64,000 bases of DNA, from positions 25,030-89,029 of the forward strand of contig JBAMJV010001823.1 of the NCBI GenBank assembly GCA_037951105.1, written 5' to 3'. A program made the position numbers and the translations under genes. This DNA comes from Echinarachnius parma. Taxonomy: Eukaryota; Echinodermata; Echinoidea; Clypeasteroida; Echinarachniidae. Position 1 is the stretch's first letter, and every line of letters starts with the position of its first letter. Of this stretch, positions 43,622-54,589 are shown piece by piece. The notes below the pieces were generated by a model, which had not been told where the DNA came from, made no database searches, and was given only the letters and a program-made list of their open reading frames with translations.

Positions 43622-46600
43622 CTGCAAGATGAAATGAGAAAGGAGAGACAAAGGGAAAGCTGCTTTAAAATCAATGTATGGTGTTACATGTATGGTACAT
43701 ATGTACATGATGTTAGGCCATGAAAAATAAATGGTTGGATTGGCGTAACCCGCACGACCCTAAAAATACCGCCAAAGGTTTTTCTGATTTTAAAAAAAAA
43801 ATTTTAAAAAAAAATTTTCCCCCCAAAAATTGTGCGATATGTGTTATTTGTGTGTTATATGTGTGTTTTTGTGTATTTGTGCGAATCCTGAAAAAAAACG
43901 CTACCTACCTACCCTAATGTTTGGTTGCCCGTTACTCCAATCAAACAAGTTATTTTTTTTGGCCTTATCATAATGATGAGCATGGCATTCAGGCCGGATT
44001 TGGGCCTTTGTAAACAACAAAACTTCATGAACCCAGTAAAATGAAGGTCTGGTTAAAAACATGTACCCGTAAACCAGGGAAATGCTGCGTAAACTAAAGT
44101 CATTCCCATATGACCTATTGTTAATTCACTTTCTTTTGTTTCATGTTGTTTTGGGGGCAATTACATTTTGTTTGCGCCAGTAAAATGTTGAAATCTATGA
44201 TTTTACTTTCCCAAATGGGTAGAAACAAATTTGCGAGGCTTGCATATAAATTTGATGAATGCACCCCAAACAAACAAAATACATCTTACAATAAGTTCCG
44301 TCTCTGTAAAATATGACTCGATAATTAGACAGTAATATTTGGAACAAAATACTCAAAATGATGAATGGTTGATACAATGGGCCGTATGCATAAAAACAAG
44401 CAATTGCTTGTGCTAGCCTTTTGCTTGAATCGGTATGCAGACAAACAAGCAATTGCTTGCAAGCAAAAGCTTTTGCTTACAAGCACAAGCAATTGCTTAC
44501 TGCTCGTAAGCAATTGCTAACCAAACAAGCAATTGCTTAAAACCGTATGCATAAAACAAACCTTTTACTTGTCTTGATAAGCAATTGCTTGCGTTTTTTC
44601 AAGCACCTCCAGACCAGCTTGAGCTCTTGCTTACTAAGGACATTCGCGTTTTAGAATCAAGTTTTCATACCGTTTCAGGATGATTTAGAACTCCTGGTTC
44701 CAGAGGTTATGTTGTGATTACATATTTAATCAAATGGCTGTTATTTTAGACATTTATATCCATGTAGGCAATTTTGTTCATGATTTGAAAATATTTGCGT
44801 AAGAAAAATACTGTTGCCAGGTCGGGCACGATAAGGGAAAGCTGCTATGCAAAGAAACTACACGACGTTTGCATACACTACGAGTCCCCTTTGTTGTCAT
44901 GCAGTGCGATGCACAACCGTAACGATGCTTTGTTCAACACGTAAGCAATTGCTTAGGCAGTGTAAGCAAAAGGTTTCAGAACAAGCAAAAGCTTATGCAT
45001 ACGAAATTAAGCAATTGCTTGAACTTGATCTTTTGCTTGACAAGCTCTTGCTTGTGCTTGAAGCAATTGCTTATAAGCAATTGCTACGTTTTATGCATAC
45101 GGCCCAATGTATATTGTTGTTATCTGATATGTCTACTGGGTATTGTGTGAAAATTTCAAGTTAAATGGCCGAGATATTGACAAAAATGCAAAGTGATATT
45201 CACTAACTCAGTGGAATGACTTTGTACACGGTTACAACTATCCCGTGGATAATGAAACATATGAACACATCAATCATAAATATCTTTTTAACGAAAGGGA
45301 AATTCGAAAAACCGAAACTGGTCCCATGCTTCTATTGTTAATACGAATACAACAAGATATGAGGGGACCACTGGGATTCCAATTGAATTTTGAGAATTTG
45401 GACAATGTTCCCTTTAAGTTTTGAATCACTTGAGACCTACCGTTTCAGCATGAGCCAAAACCAATGGCAGCCCGTAGGCGGACAAGACGATGCCGGTAGT
45501 CAAGAAGACGCAGAGTTCCTGAAGAGCGCTGCTGGTTGCGCCGATGCTGTCAGAGGTTGCTAGGCGCTTGCTGATCAACATGGGTATGGGGCACAGGACG
45601 TAGAACACCAACACAAACATTGGCCACCATACTCTGTTGTGAAAATGAACAAAAATTTAGTTATTTCAAACAGAACAACATCTGCCTTATTCATTGTTCA
45701 GTTATTTCTTATTTCACAAAATGTGTGCCGTCACGGACATTACATATTTTTAAGCCCGAGTCATGTCGGATATATTCGGAACCGGGTCCCGATAAACTTT
45801 TACCGGTCGCGAACCGGTATCCCGATAAATTTCTACCGTCGAAACTCGGACGGGTAAAATCACGCAATCGTGCAAGCATCGGCAAAAATGCACTGTTTGG
45901 GGCTTATATTGCTCTTTTTATATGCAAATAACATAACAAATACTGAGGCTTTTATGAATTTACATATCGATCTTTACGGGAAAATAGTTACAGACTATCC
46001 AGAATTAACTCAGTTTTGCAAGAAAAGTATTTTTTCCGAAGTAAATTGGACCTAGAAATCGATCGGTTGTAGCTAGCTAGCAGCAAGTTTTCGAGCCGCT
46101 GTTTCATGCATATCGCTCGTATACTTTGCGTGCAGGTTACGGGTCTTTTTTCTTACGCGAGATCCTTCCGCGACGGAGCTATGTTAATTCATCCGCCATA
46201 CGTTATACATGTAGCCGTTTTTTATTGATATTTTGCGTAATTGTTTTCATTGTTTTGGGGCTCATTTTTGTTTCTGTTCAGCTATCAAACGCCATGAAAT
46301 CCTGTAAGTACAATATCAAAACATTTTAAAATGTTGCAAATGAACAAAATACGTATTTTGAGCCACTTTTGAATGCACTGGCTCATCAGCTGTATCATAC
46401 GAAGATCCATCAGACAACTCCCCTGGAGTATCGGACTAACTTTGTGTGCACATCCGCCAATAATATCGTTCAAATGATTAGCAATTTTGCGCTTCTTGTT
46501 CAATTTCTGACTGTCAAACGAAGTAACGAACCAAGAATTTCTCGAAAATAACCACTCTTTAAAGTAAATGATATCAATTGCCCCGTTTTTACTTGAATTC

Positions 46601-48793
46601 TGGTACATTAAGTGATAAACTTATTGGCAAAATATTTTGACAAAGTATGTAATGCCTGTGACGGCACACATTTTCTAGTATTATAAGCGAACAACAAATA
46701 AAGAAAATGTTATCAAACATTTACAATCAGTAGTAACTTACAATCGATTGTATCTCTTTCTGCAACGGGCCCTAGTCATATTTCCTCTTGGGTGTCACTA
46801 TTATAATCAATGTTTTTTTAATCCACCATCCACTGTTTTGACTGACCAGTGGAGGCTGCCATGTTTTCCGCATGAAACATCATCTGAGCACCTCTGCTCC
46901 TGCTGCCATGTCAGTGGTTATGTAACCTGCTTTTGTTAGTGCAAGGTCAGATGAAGTTAGAAAACACAATGGCTCAGAATGACCACTGGCCAGCAGGTAT
47001 GGGGCCATTAAAATTTAGCTTTGGGCCACCACGATTTTATAAATTAAATCCAAATATTACTTGTCCTAGACGGCAGCCAAACCAGACTTTTATGAAATGT
47101 TTTTCTTTGTTTGGGGCCACTAGATTCAGATTTCGGGTTACAAACAGTCGAGTAATCATTATCTAAATTTTACTTGCCCGACTATGCCACAAGGAAAAAA
47201 TATTTCATTTACACATTGTTAACTAGTACTGCTGTGCTGTTTCATGAATCTTATGTAGAAATTTGAATTAATGCATTGTCCACAAATACAAAAGAAAAAA
47301 CCACAATAACTAAATTCCAAATAGAATATGTTTGTGTGATTTATACAGTCAAACCCTTAACCTACCCTAAACCAAACAACAAGGTGCAAGAAATATCTGA
47401 AAACTCAAAGATTTTTTTTTTAATTTACAAAGTTAATGTATCACTTTAGAGGGTGACTAAATTACAAACGCATGTTGACATTTGTTGATCTGTAATAATG
47501 AATACATCACACATCTTTCGACTATTTGATGTACATTTTTGTTATATTTTGTATATTATTTTTTCTATTATTTTTATTCTACCTGCTAAGCTTCACCCCT
47601 AAAAAAAAACCCTCCAGAAGCAATTGACTTTTGTAACATTATAATACCATTCAACCATCAGTCAGCTAGATGAACAATAGACATTGGTATGTCGTTTCCT
47701 ATCAACTGACCCAACTGTTCACAATAGCATTACATGTTTAATACAATGCCCGGCCCCACTCACCATGAAAAGAAGGGTTTCAATGAAAACATCCAATGCT
47801 AATGCAATAAGGTGCTCAGTGGGTGAGAACATATCTTTTGTTCATGTTTATCTAGCTGACTGATGGTTGAATGGTATTATGATGTCACAAAAGTCAATGC
47901 TGGAGTGTTTTTTTAGGGGTGGATCTTAGCAGGTAGAATAAAAATAATATACAAAATAATATTAAAAATATGACAAAAATGTACATCAAATAGTCAAAAT
48001 ATGTGATGTATTCATTATTACAGATAAACAAAAGTCAACATGCATTTGTAATTTAGTCACCCTTTAATGATTTCTTACCCACAGATGCTTGGATCGCACA
48101 TGCTAGAACTATCATAACAGTGCCAATGGAAGCCAAACAGAATTTGCTCTCTAGATTTAAGTTTCCACAGTAATTTTCAATCAGTGATCTACATAATTAT
48201 ATTGTAGCTCAGGGCAATTTAGCCTCTGATATGCCAATAAAAGCCCATAAATTCCAATTCAAAACCAATTTTGCAGCACTATGTTCATGGAGGCAAGCTT
48301 GAAAAGTAGCCCCCGATAGAAACAGTGTATTTCCCCCTGTTTTCAATTCAATTTGCACTTACCCGTAGTGCTGTTGACGAGTCACGGGTACCAGGGTCCC
48401 GCCGAAAAATGTTGAGTCCCGGGCGCAAAAATCGATACTCGATATCCCGAAAAAAAAGCAAAAGTCCCCTTTTTGAACACCCAAGTTATCTGCCCACTCT
48501 CATTTTCTTTTCTTTCCTTTTTCCCTCTTTGAACGCCCGAGTTTGTCATAAATAGGCTGCATTTTTGTCACTTGAATGAACATGTTTTCCCAGCGGCGTG
48601 ACATGCCGATAGCGAAATCAACAAATGGGTAAATTTCCGGGTACCCGTGACTCGGCCGAAAAATTATCGCGAGTCCCGGGAGGGAAATACTCCCGAAATC
48701 GACACCTCTACTTACCCGCCAATGTTTGGAATCGCACACGCTAGAAGTATCATGAGAATGCCGATGGAGGCCGAAAAGGCCAGGCCCACCAAA
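43505..48793 (-). CDS. LEPROT: LEPROT/LEPROTL1 (Vps55-like) four-pass membrane protein, 5' end missing
   Basis: Small endosomal/Golgi membrane protein of the OB-RGRP/Vps55 family. In yeast Vps55 acts with Vps68 in sorting from endosomes to the vacuole; the vertebrate homologue reduces surface display of leptin and growth-hormone receptors. Three coding exons with agreeing phases were found: 48716-48793, 45441-45633 and 43505-43621. They encode about 129 residues with four hydrophobic segments: [54 protein letters not shown] and [19 protein letters not shown]. The protein ends DDDFEFQVW, the acidic-aromatic tail of the family. Family members start with a very short exon (5-6 residues). I could not place that exon confidently; an ATG at 48825 is in frame without splicing. 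The gene is on the same strand as VCP and downstream of no obvious promoter nearer than 52-57 kb. Confidence 0.92.
43622..44378. other. LEPROT intron, first part, no further gene
   Basis: AT-rich intronic sequence with short A and T runs near 43795-43820. No coding signal. Confidence 0.5.
44379..45105. mobile_element. 727-bp element with GGGCCGTATGCATAAAA ends and AAGCAATTGCTT palindromes
   Basis: GGGCCGTATGCATAAAA on the left is mirrored by TTTTATGCATACGGCCC on the right, a perfect 17-base inverted repeat. The interior holds more than ten AAGCAATTGCTT or AGCAAAAGCTT palindromes near both ends. No transposase. It is inserted in LEPROT intron 3, inside an older TTAAAGGGA-family remnant that continues at 45106-45418. 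Confidence 0.85.
45441..45633 (-). CDS. LEPROT: LEPROT middle coding exon
   Basis: 64 codons plus one phase base: [20 protein letters not shown] through [20 protein letters not shown]. The acceptor is TTCACAACAG and the donor GTAGGTC. It covers the second and third membrane segments and the Ser/Ala-rich loop between them. Confidence 0.95.
45717..46674. mobile_element. 958-bp element with AAAATGTGTGCCGTCACGG inverted ends
   Basis: AAATGTGTGCCGTCACGGAC at the left faces GCCTGTGACGGCACACATTT at the right, arms of about 28 bases with one or two mismatches. The interior has several short ORFs but none protein-like. It is inserted in LEPROT intron 2. Confidence 0.8.
46725..46772. repeat. One end of the GGGCCC / TCTTTCTGCAAC element
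   Basis: ACAATCGATTGTATCTCTTTC then TGCAACGGGCCC, as in 29538-29703; the other end is absent. Confidence 0.55.
46930..47195. repeat. GGCCA / TTTAGCTTTGGGCC interspersed repeat
   Basis: Related to 10660-10866 through AATTTAGCTTTGGGCC and TTTACTTGCCCGACT-GCCAC blocks. Ends are diverged. Confidence 0.5.
47446..48067. mobile_element. 620-bp inverted repeat with arms of about 230 bases
   Basis: The left arm (about 47446-47690) and right arm (about 47845-48067) are inverted copies: GGGTGACTAAATTACAAACG faces TGCATTTGTAATTTAGTCACCC, and AACCATCAGTCAGCTAGATG faces CATCTAGCTGACTGATGGTT with small differences. A 150-base unpaired centre separates them. It lies in LEPROT intron 2 and would form long double-stranded RNA in the pre-mRNA. 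Confidence 0.85.
48079..48142 (-). pseudogene. Decayed duplicate of LEPROT coding exon 2
   Basis: Reverse-strand translation gives [20 protein letters not shown], parallel to [20 protein letters not shown] in the real exon 580 bases away. A GTAAG donor is kept, but the copy is one base shorter near its end, so its exit phase differs from the parent. The start of the exon and its acceptor are not recognisable. Confidence 0.8.
48365..48715. repeat. Inverted-repeat element abutting the LEPROT exon 2 donor
   Basis: GAGTCACGGGTACC on the left faces GGTACCCGTGACTC on the right, with GAGTCCCGGG and CTCCCG repeats and GCCGAAAAAT motifs inside. The right end (TCGACACCTCTA) stops within a few bases of the GTAAG donor of exon 2. 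Confidence 0.6.
48716..48793 (-). CDS. LEPROT: LEPROT coding exon 2 (first membrane segment)
   Basis: Encodes [20 protein letters not shown] then IPNIG. The acceptor GATTTACAG is preceded by a pyrimidine-rich tract; the donor is GTAAGTA. Entry phase requires two bases of a split codon from the previous exon. The frame is also open upstream to an ATG at 48823-48825 ([11 protein letters not shown]), which would give a start without an intron. Confidence 0.92.
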
Positions 48794-50541
48794 CTGTAAA
48801 TCAATGAGAAACAAAATTTAGACATCTTATTGCAAAATAACAATTAACAGTCAATAATTCAAAATATTAAATAAATAACTTATCAGTCCATAATTGTCAC
48901 AGAGTTTAAGATCATATAACATTTCATTATTCAAAACAAACATTAACTCTGCTAGTCTGCTATTTCATGCATCCAACATACTGTAACTACTAAACTCAGC
49001 GAAAGTCTGAAATTCTTACCCAAATGACCATGGAATCCTAATTTAATCAACAACAGCAACAACAACAACAGTACAACACTAATAATATTAAATCCAATCA
49101 CAAAAAGCTGAGATATCCATGAATGAAGGTATTTCAATACAAGTCATGGGCTTTGAACTTTGAAGAAAATAATACTAAAGTGGCTCTTAGATTGATGCTC
49201 ACTATTTCTCTTTTATAAACTGAAATAGTGTCTTATCTTCCATGCGTTAGCATTGAACCCTCTTGTGTTAACAGCTACTTTTTGAATAAAAACAACTTTC
49301 AAAATGAGGTATTAAAGATTTCTATCAACCATTCAAGGCATTGCTGTAAGACAATGATAACACAAAATTAAAGTTTTAGCCATTAAATTTAAGTTTTACA
49401 AGAACTTTAAACATTTTAATTTCAATTGTCACACTCATTGTACATTGTATGGCTTGTAAAGAATGCGTAGGTATAACATGCAAATGTAATGTTTCAAATG
49501 TTACACATGTATTATTATGGGAAATAATGAGCAGAAATGTACAAAACAAACTGTCAATTCTTACCCTTCATGATTAGAGAAACAGAAGTCATCAGCAAAA
49601 CAGGAGGCAAATATGAAAGAAAAAAGAAAGAAAGAAAAGTCAGCCTGAGAAACATGATTTTATCAAGCCAAGGATTGACTAGCAAACAAGTCATGCTACA
49701 TGTAATTCATACAATGAATGGTTTGTTGCATTTTGTCAAGATGATTAATCCACTATTGCTGCTCTCTATACCCAGGTGCATAAATGGGGACCGTCCGACC
49801 CGTTAGGACACTCTTAAATATAACCCCTTGATTACGGGAACCAGGTGGGTTGTGTACAAAGCATATGGCAGGGACAAAATTAATATTTTTATTTCGGGGA
49901 CTCCCTATCTAATTTTATGAAAGTATTCGGTGGCTACTATGCCTACTATTCCAACTTTCGGGGGCTACTTTTATCATTTCGGAGACTGCAAATTTCCAGG
50001 GCTCTTTTTTTTCGAATTTCAGGGGCTACTATTTAGCTCTAATGCTGTAAGTGATCATCGGATCAGCATTCGATCATGCCGATTTCCGGTCATGCAGAAA
50101 AATTGGGGGGGGGGGGACCTCTTTTTTCGGGGCGGGGGCTCTTTTTGGCATTTAGGGGGCGAATTCACCCGCCGCCCCCTTGTATTTTTCCCCCTGGTAT
50201 ATGGAGATTTCAGAATATCAAAGGGAACGGGTTAACAGTCCAATGGTGGGCTGTAGTAAATAAGTCTGTGAGACTAGCCCAATCAAATATTTCTAGCTAA
50301 TATCTCACCAATTAAATGAACTTAACATGACGGGAGGTTAGAATTAAATGTAATTTGAAAACTTACATGATATGTCAAAAGCACTTTAAATTCCTGTTTT
50401 GAAATATCTGATCTATGACTTGTAAAGCTTTGATCCAGTTCAAGAGCTGTCTGACTTGTGCTGCCCCCTCACCACAACAGCCAAAATTGGCTGTTTTTCT
50501 AGGCTTCTGTGCCAGCCATAATTATCAAAAGGCTGAAGGGA
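48794..50541. other. Non-coding stretch upstream of LEPROT exon 2
   Basis: Presumed LEPROT intron 1. AT-rich; a (CAA)n-like run lies at about 49050-49070 and G/C-rich runs at 50104-50170. I looked here for the missing first exon (ATG ending two bases into a codon before GT) and found no convincing candidate. Confidence 0.4.
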
Positions 50542-51378
50542 TTAACCCTAATCCCACTGGGGGGGGGGGGGGGGGGCCTTTTTGGCCCCCCCCCCTGTCG
50601 TTTTTTTCGACGTGCATCTAGACCGTTTGGAATTTCACGTTCAAACTTCATGACTATTTTCTCTCAAGTCTCCCGCATGTTTTGATATATAATTCACCCC
50701 GGTCGGACCTGTAGAACTGATTTTAGAGGTCGATAATTGCTCGTCCGTCACAAAAAAATGTAATTTTTGTACAGGTTGCTATGTAATTCCTATATCCGAT
50801 GCCATGCAAACTCCAAATCTGTTATAATTGTTACTTTCAATTATAATTTGTATTATTTCTTTGTTATTAGTTGAATTCATACACTTCAGAGATAAATTCT
50901 TCTTTAAAAAAAAACAACAACAAAAAAACAATAACATACATAAGAATGAAAACAATGTGGATAAATCCGGGAATACTAATTTGCATATTTATGCAAATTA
51001 GTGATATATTTTATTACCATAAAAAACATGGATATGATGAATAACATCATTTGAAAGTATTTTTACAGAAAACCTGAAGAAATCCTGTAATTTCTTTTGA
51101 TTTTAGATGAAATGCCAATTTTTTCCCAAATTCGTCAAAAATGTGCATATTCAAAATTTTAATTAATTATAAAAAAAAATAAATAATGGTCCAATTTTTT
51201 TTCTTCTTCATATTCTTATTCTACTTTACTTGTTTTACGTGTGTGCCAATTTTCAAGTCGATCGGTCCATTCGTTGCCGAGATTTGAGGGGGGGGGGGGC
51301 CAAAACAGCCCCCCCCCCCCCCCCCCCCCCCCCCAGTGGACTCAAGTGACCAAAATAACCCAGTGGGATTAGGGTTAA
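50542..51378. mobile_element. 837-bp element with TTAACCCTAATCCCACTGGG ends
   Basis: TTAACCCTAATCCCACTGGG on the left and CCCAGTGGGATTAGGGTTAA on the right are perfect 20-base inverted copies. Each is followed inward by a poly-G/poly-C block (about 50560-50577 and 51288-51334). The interior is AT-rich and non-coding. Confidence 0.85.
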
Positions 51379-52301
51379 GATATTTGTGTCTGACTGAGTA
51401 ACCCAAGCAGCCTGGACTCAAGGAGTTATTATAGATTTTATTTTATTTATTTATTTATTTATTCATGGTATTTATTTTGAACACATATGGCAGCAAACAA
51501 GCTAAATTGCACGTGCTAAACATTAAATAATATAAACAATGTAATTCATATAAACGCGAACAAACAATGTAATTTATAAAAACGCGAACAATAATTGTGA
51601 CATTTTTACATTACGTGTATATCATACATGTACATCATTGTGAAAATTACATAATAAATTCAAGTATTAAAAAATTACATTCTTGCCCTTGTCTATCATT
51701 TATTCATGTTGTACAAAGAATATGTGACGTTGGATCACGGAATGGGTGTAAAGTCGGAGTGGGACTTTAGTACATAGAGCCTCAAAATCATACAAAATTG
51801 TATTTGGCTGAAAATTTCAAATTTACGGAATGTGATACTTACATGTGTCATCTACATTCTCTGAAAATTTCATGTCGTAATTCGATTGTTTTATACCGAA
51901 AATAATGATTTTTCTGAGCAACCTTCATTTTGGTTTCGACCTGAAACTCGGTTTATCCTCGCTGGCTGTTCATGATCGATCGATTGTGATTCTATGAATG
52001 CACGTGACGCCGGACCGCTGCGAGCTAGCTGCGGGCGGAAAGCGCTGTGATTGGTCAGACTGACCTGAATAGAGTTGTACTGGGTACGTTGTATTATTTC
52101 CTGGTAGCGTGTGCGGCCTACTGTATAATACCGCTAATACGTTCGTTATGTGAATAGCTAGTAGCTTTTATTTGCACATCAAAGCGCATTGTGTGCAGCC
52201 TACCGCATCCTACTGTATTGAATCGCGCTGTGCGGCTTATCGGTACCGTCCGGTACCTACCCCATTGAATCGCGCTGTGTTTTGTGATGTGAAGTACCGT
52301 A
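51379..52301. other. Non-coding stretch with a CpG- and CCAAT-containing patch
   Basis: A (TTTA)n run lies at 51436-51466. Around 51990-52060 is a GC-rich patch with CACGTGACGCCGG and GTGATTGGTC (a reverse CCAAT box). It could be promoter sequence for the minus-strand LEPROT transcript, but no start exon is evident next to it. Confidence 0.3.
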
Positions 52302-52396
52302 CACATGGGCGTAGATACTTAGGTAATACCTAATGAATAGATCATTTCCCCCCCCCCCCCTGTTGAATGGGTATCAATGACAGTTTTACGCCCATG
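52302..52396. repeat. Hairpin MITE (CATGGGCGTAG), copy 3
   Basis: CATGGGCGTAGATAC and TTTTACGCCCATG are inverted ends; a poly-C run lies in the middle. Same family as 37851-37950 and 42791-42903. Confidence 0.8.
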
Positions 52397-52409
52397 AGTC
52401 CGTACAGTA

Positions 52410-52503
52410 TGATATTGAGGATGATGATGATGATGATAAAGAGGATCGATGATATTGGTGGTGATGATGGTGATGATAAAGATGATGATGATAAAGATGA
52501 TGA
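52410..52503. repeat. GATGAT microsatellite
   Basis: Imperfect trinucleotide GAT repeat with AAA interruptions over about 90 bases. Confidence 0.85.
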
Positions 52504-54350
52504 AATAATGATAAATAATTATCGACTTTGAAGTGGATTTTCAATCCACAAATGGACAGGAAATAGCTGATGGAAGTGAGATTTTACTTACCTATTTCAC
52601 GCGTAAAATTCACTGAATTGCCTTGGTCATACACACCTTCAATCGAGACGACCAGCGCAGCCCGGGGGAAAACCCGGACTGATCCATTTTTCAGAGGGGG
52701 CATTCGATTTGTTGTGTATTTTCCGATCAATTATATCTTTTTTCTGTGGTGGTTGGTATTTTTACCTTTATATTCATGAAGAGTATTATAATTATTGTCT
52801 TAACTTACCTTAGAATATCTAAATTAATAAATTATCGAACATTTTTAATGGAAAATAAAGTGATTCGCCTTGCAATCACACCCATGGCAAGACGGTAAAA
52901 CACCCATGAGTTTATCAAAATTATGCACGATAGAAAACGTGGTTTGTTTTCCTTTTAAGCGGAATATTTCGCCAAAAAAAACGATTGCCGTGCACTTAAT
53001 AATTGTTTTCCACGGAATTCTGTCCTTTTGGTCGTAACATTCATTCGAAAATACGACTTCTCAAACCGATCTTCCGAACATACTGCAGTATGAAATAAGC
53101 CTTGCCTCCGTGAGATAACAGCCCCATGTATAGTGTTCTGTGTGTGTAATTTGGCGTGTATGCATGAACTGATTAATATTAGTTATTTTTTTCTGCGTTC
53201 TTTCGCTCTTTGGTTGGGTATACATTCACTCAGGAATGTATAGTTTGACAGGTCCACTTTATTCTTCATAATTTAAAATTGATCTGTTGGCAACAAAAAT
53301 TTGTCATTTATCAGTGTGCTGTTTTTCAGATTTACAAGCAAGGATATCCAGACAATTATTTCTTTAGAATTCTAATGAAAGATATCGTCATGATCGTGGA
53401 ACAAGAACCAACTGCGAAGGATTATCAAAATACGCCTCCCCTGTGCGAAGTTCATTGTGTATAGTTCAATGTTGCGGTAATGATCGGGGAGGATGAATGA
53501 GCAGGGTGGGTCGATATCGCACGCCCATCAGACGACTGAAGTTACCGCTCTATTGTACCATGCCCAAGTATTACTATAGACGACGATGATGGTCATTGTT
53601 ATGAGGGGGCGCACGGGGGTCATGCCAGCCCGCCAGGTCAACTTGCATGCAATTGACAGTATGAAACACCGGAGCGTACTGTGTATGCCGCCGTGTTACG
53701 AAAGCTTTGCTGATTGGCCGATGAATAACAGTAAACTGCGTATGCGTTATATTGTTTGTGATCGATCGTGAAAAGCGAACGGTCAAACCGAACAAAATTT
53801 CAACCGCTCGCTCGCTCTGTGAGGATGCTTTTCTGAATGGATGCGAAACTTTAGAAGCGATTTTCTCCGTTGTTTGACAAATCGGTGGGCTCTGGTCCTC
53901 GTTATTAAATTGCGTTTTTCTTTCCTTCATGAAAATTATATGTAGCAAGTTATACATCATTTTAAAGCTGAAATCCGAGAGAATTCAAAACACTAAAAAT
54001 CTTAATTTTGATATTTCCGACGAATTACCCGAAGTGACAGAGGGGGACACATATAATTTATAATGCTGCATCATAAAAAACCTTCATCATAATAGTTAAT
54101 GTACTGCGATGAAATTCCTTCAATATGTGTACACATACAAAATGACATTGACAACTACTGGTAATGGTATTGATTAAGTTATTAATAATTGTGATTATAA
54201 GATGTCACCGCATAATAAATGATATTTTAAAATGTATTTTCAATCAATATAAATATCAATATAATGAAGTTATGAATACAAATATATATAAACAATACAT
54301 GTTAAGCACTTTTAGCCCGATATATTAGACATAATCAATTCAAATCTTAA
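52504..54350. other. Non-coding stretch, no gene recognised
   Basis: A donor-like ACTTAC (reverse GTAAGT) at 52587-52592 follows, in minus-strand sense, a GC-richer segment with an ATG whose frame stops after six codons; it could be a 5'UTR exon of LEPROT but this is not demonstrable. The region 53500-53850 is relatively CpG-rich and has GCTGATTGGCC. Confidence 0.3.
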
Positions 54351-54355
54351 ACATT

Positions 54356-54484
54356 AAATTTTTGCACTTGTCTAAATGGTCATTAATTCATGTAAATTAA
54401 TCACAATACAATCCTAACATTACATTTTTGCACTTGTCTAAATGGTCATTAATTCATGTAAATTAATCACAATACAATCCTAAA
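54356..54484. repeat. Tandem duplication, two units of about 66 bases
   Basis: The unit containing TTTTTGCACTTGTCTAAATG and TGTAAATTAATCACAATAC occurs twice in a row almost without change. Confidence 0.9.
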
Positions 54485-54589
54485 AGTATATTGGCAATAA
54501 AAAATTATCTAACAAAATGATGGACAATTCTACAGTGACCTGAACAAAGTTATGGCTATTGGATTAAGGATAATGCGGGTAATTTTAAG

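Noticed and set aside
52587-52660. First coding exon of LEPROT at the GTAAGT donor
   Set aside because: The only ATG before this donor meets a stop after six codons, so it cannot supply the start; at most a 5'UTR exon.
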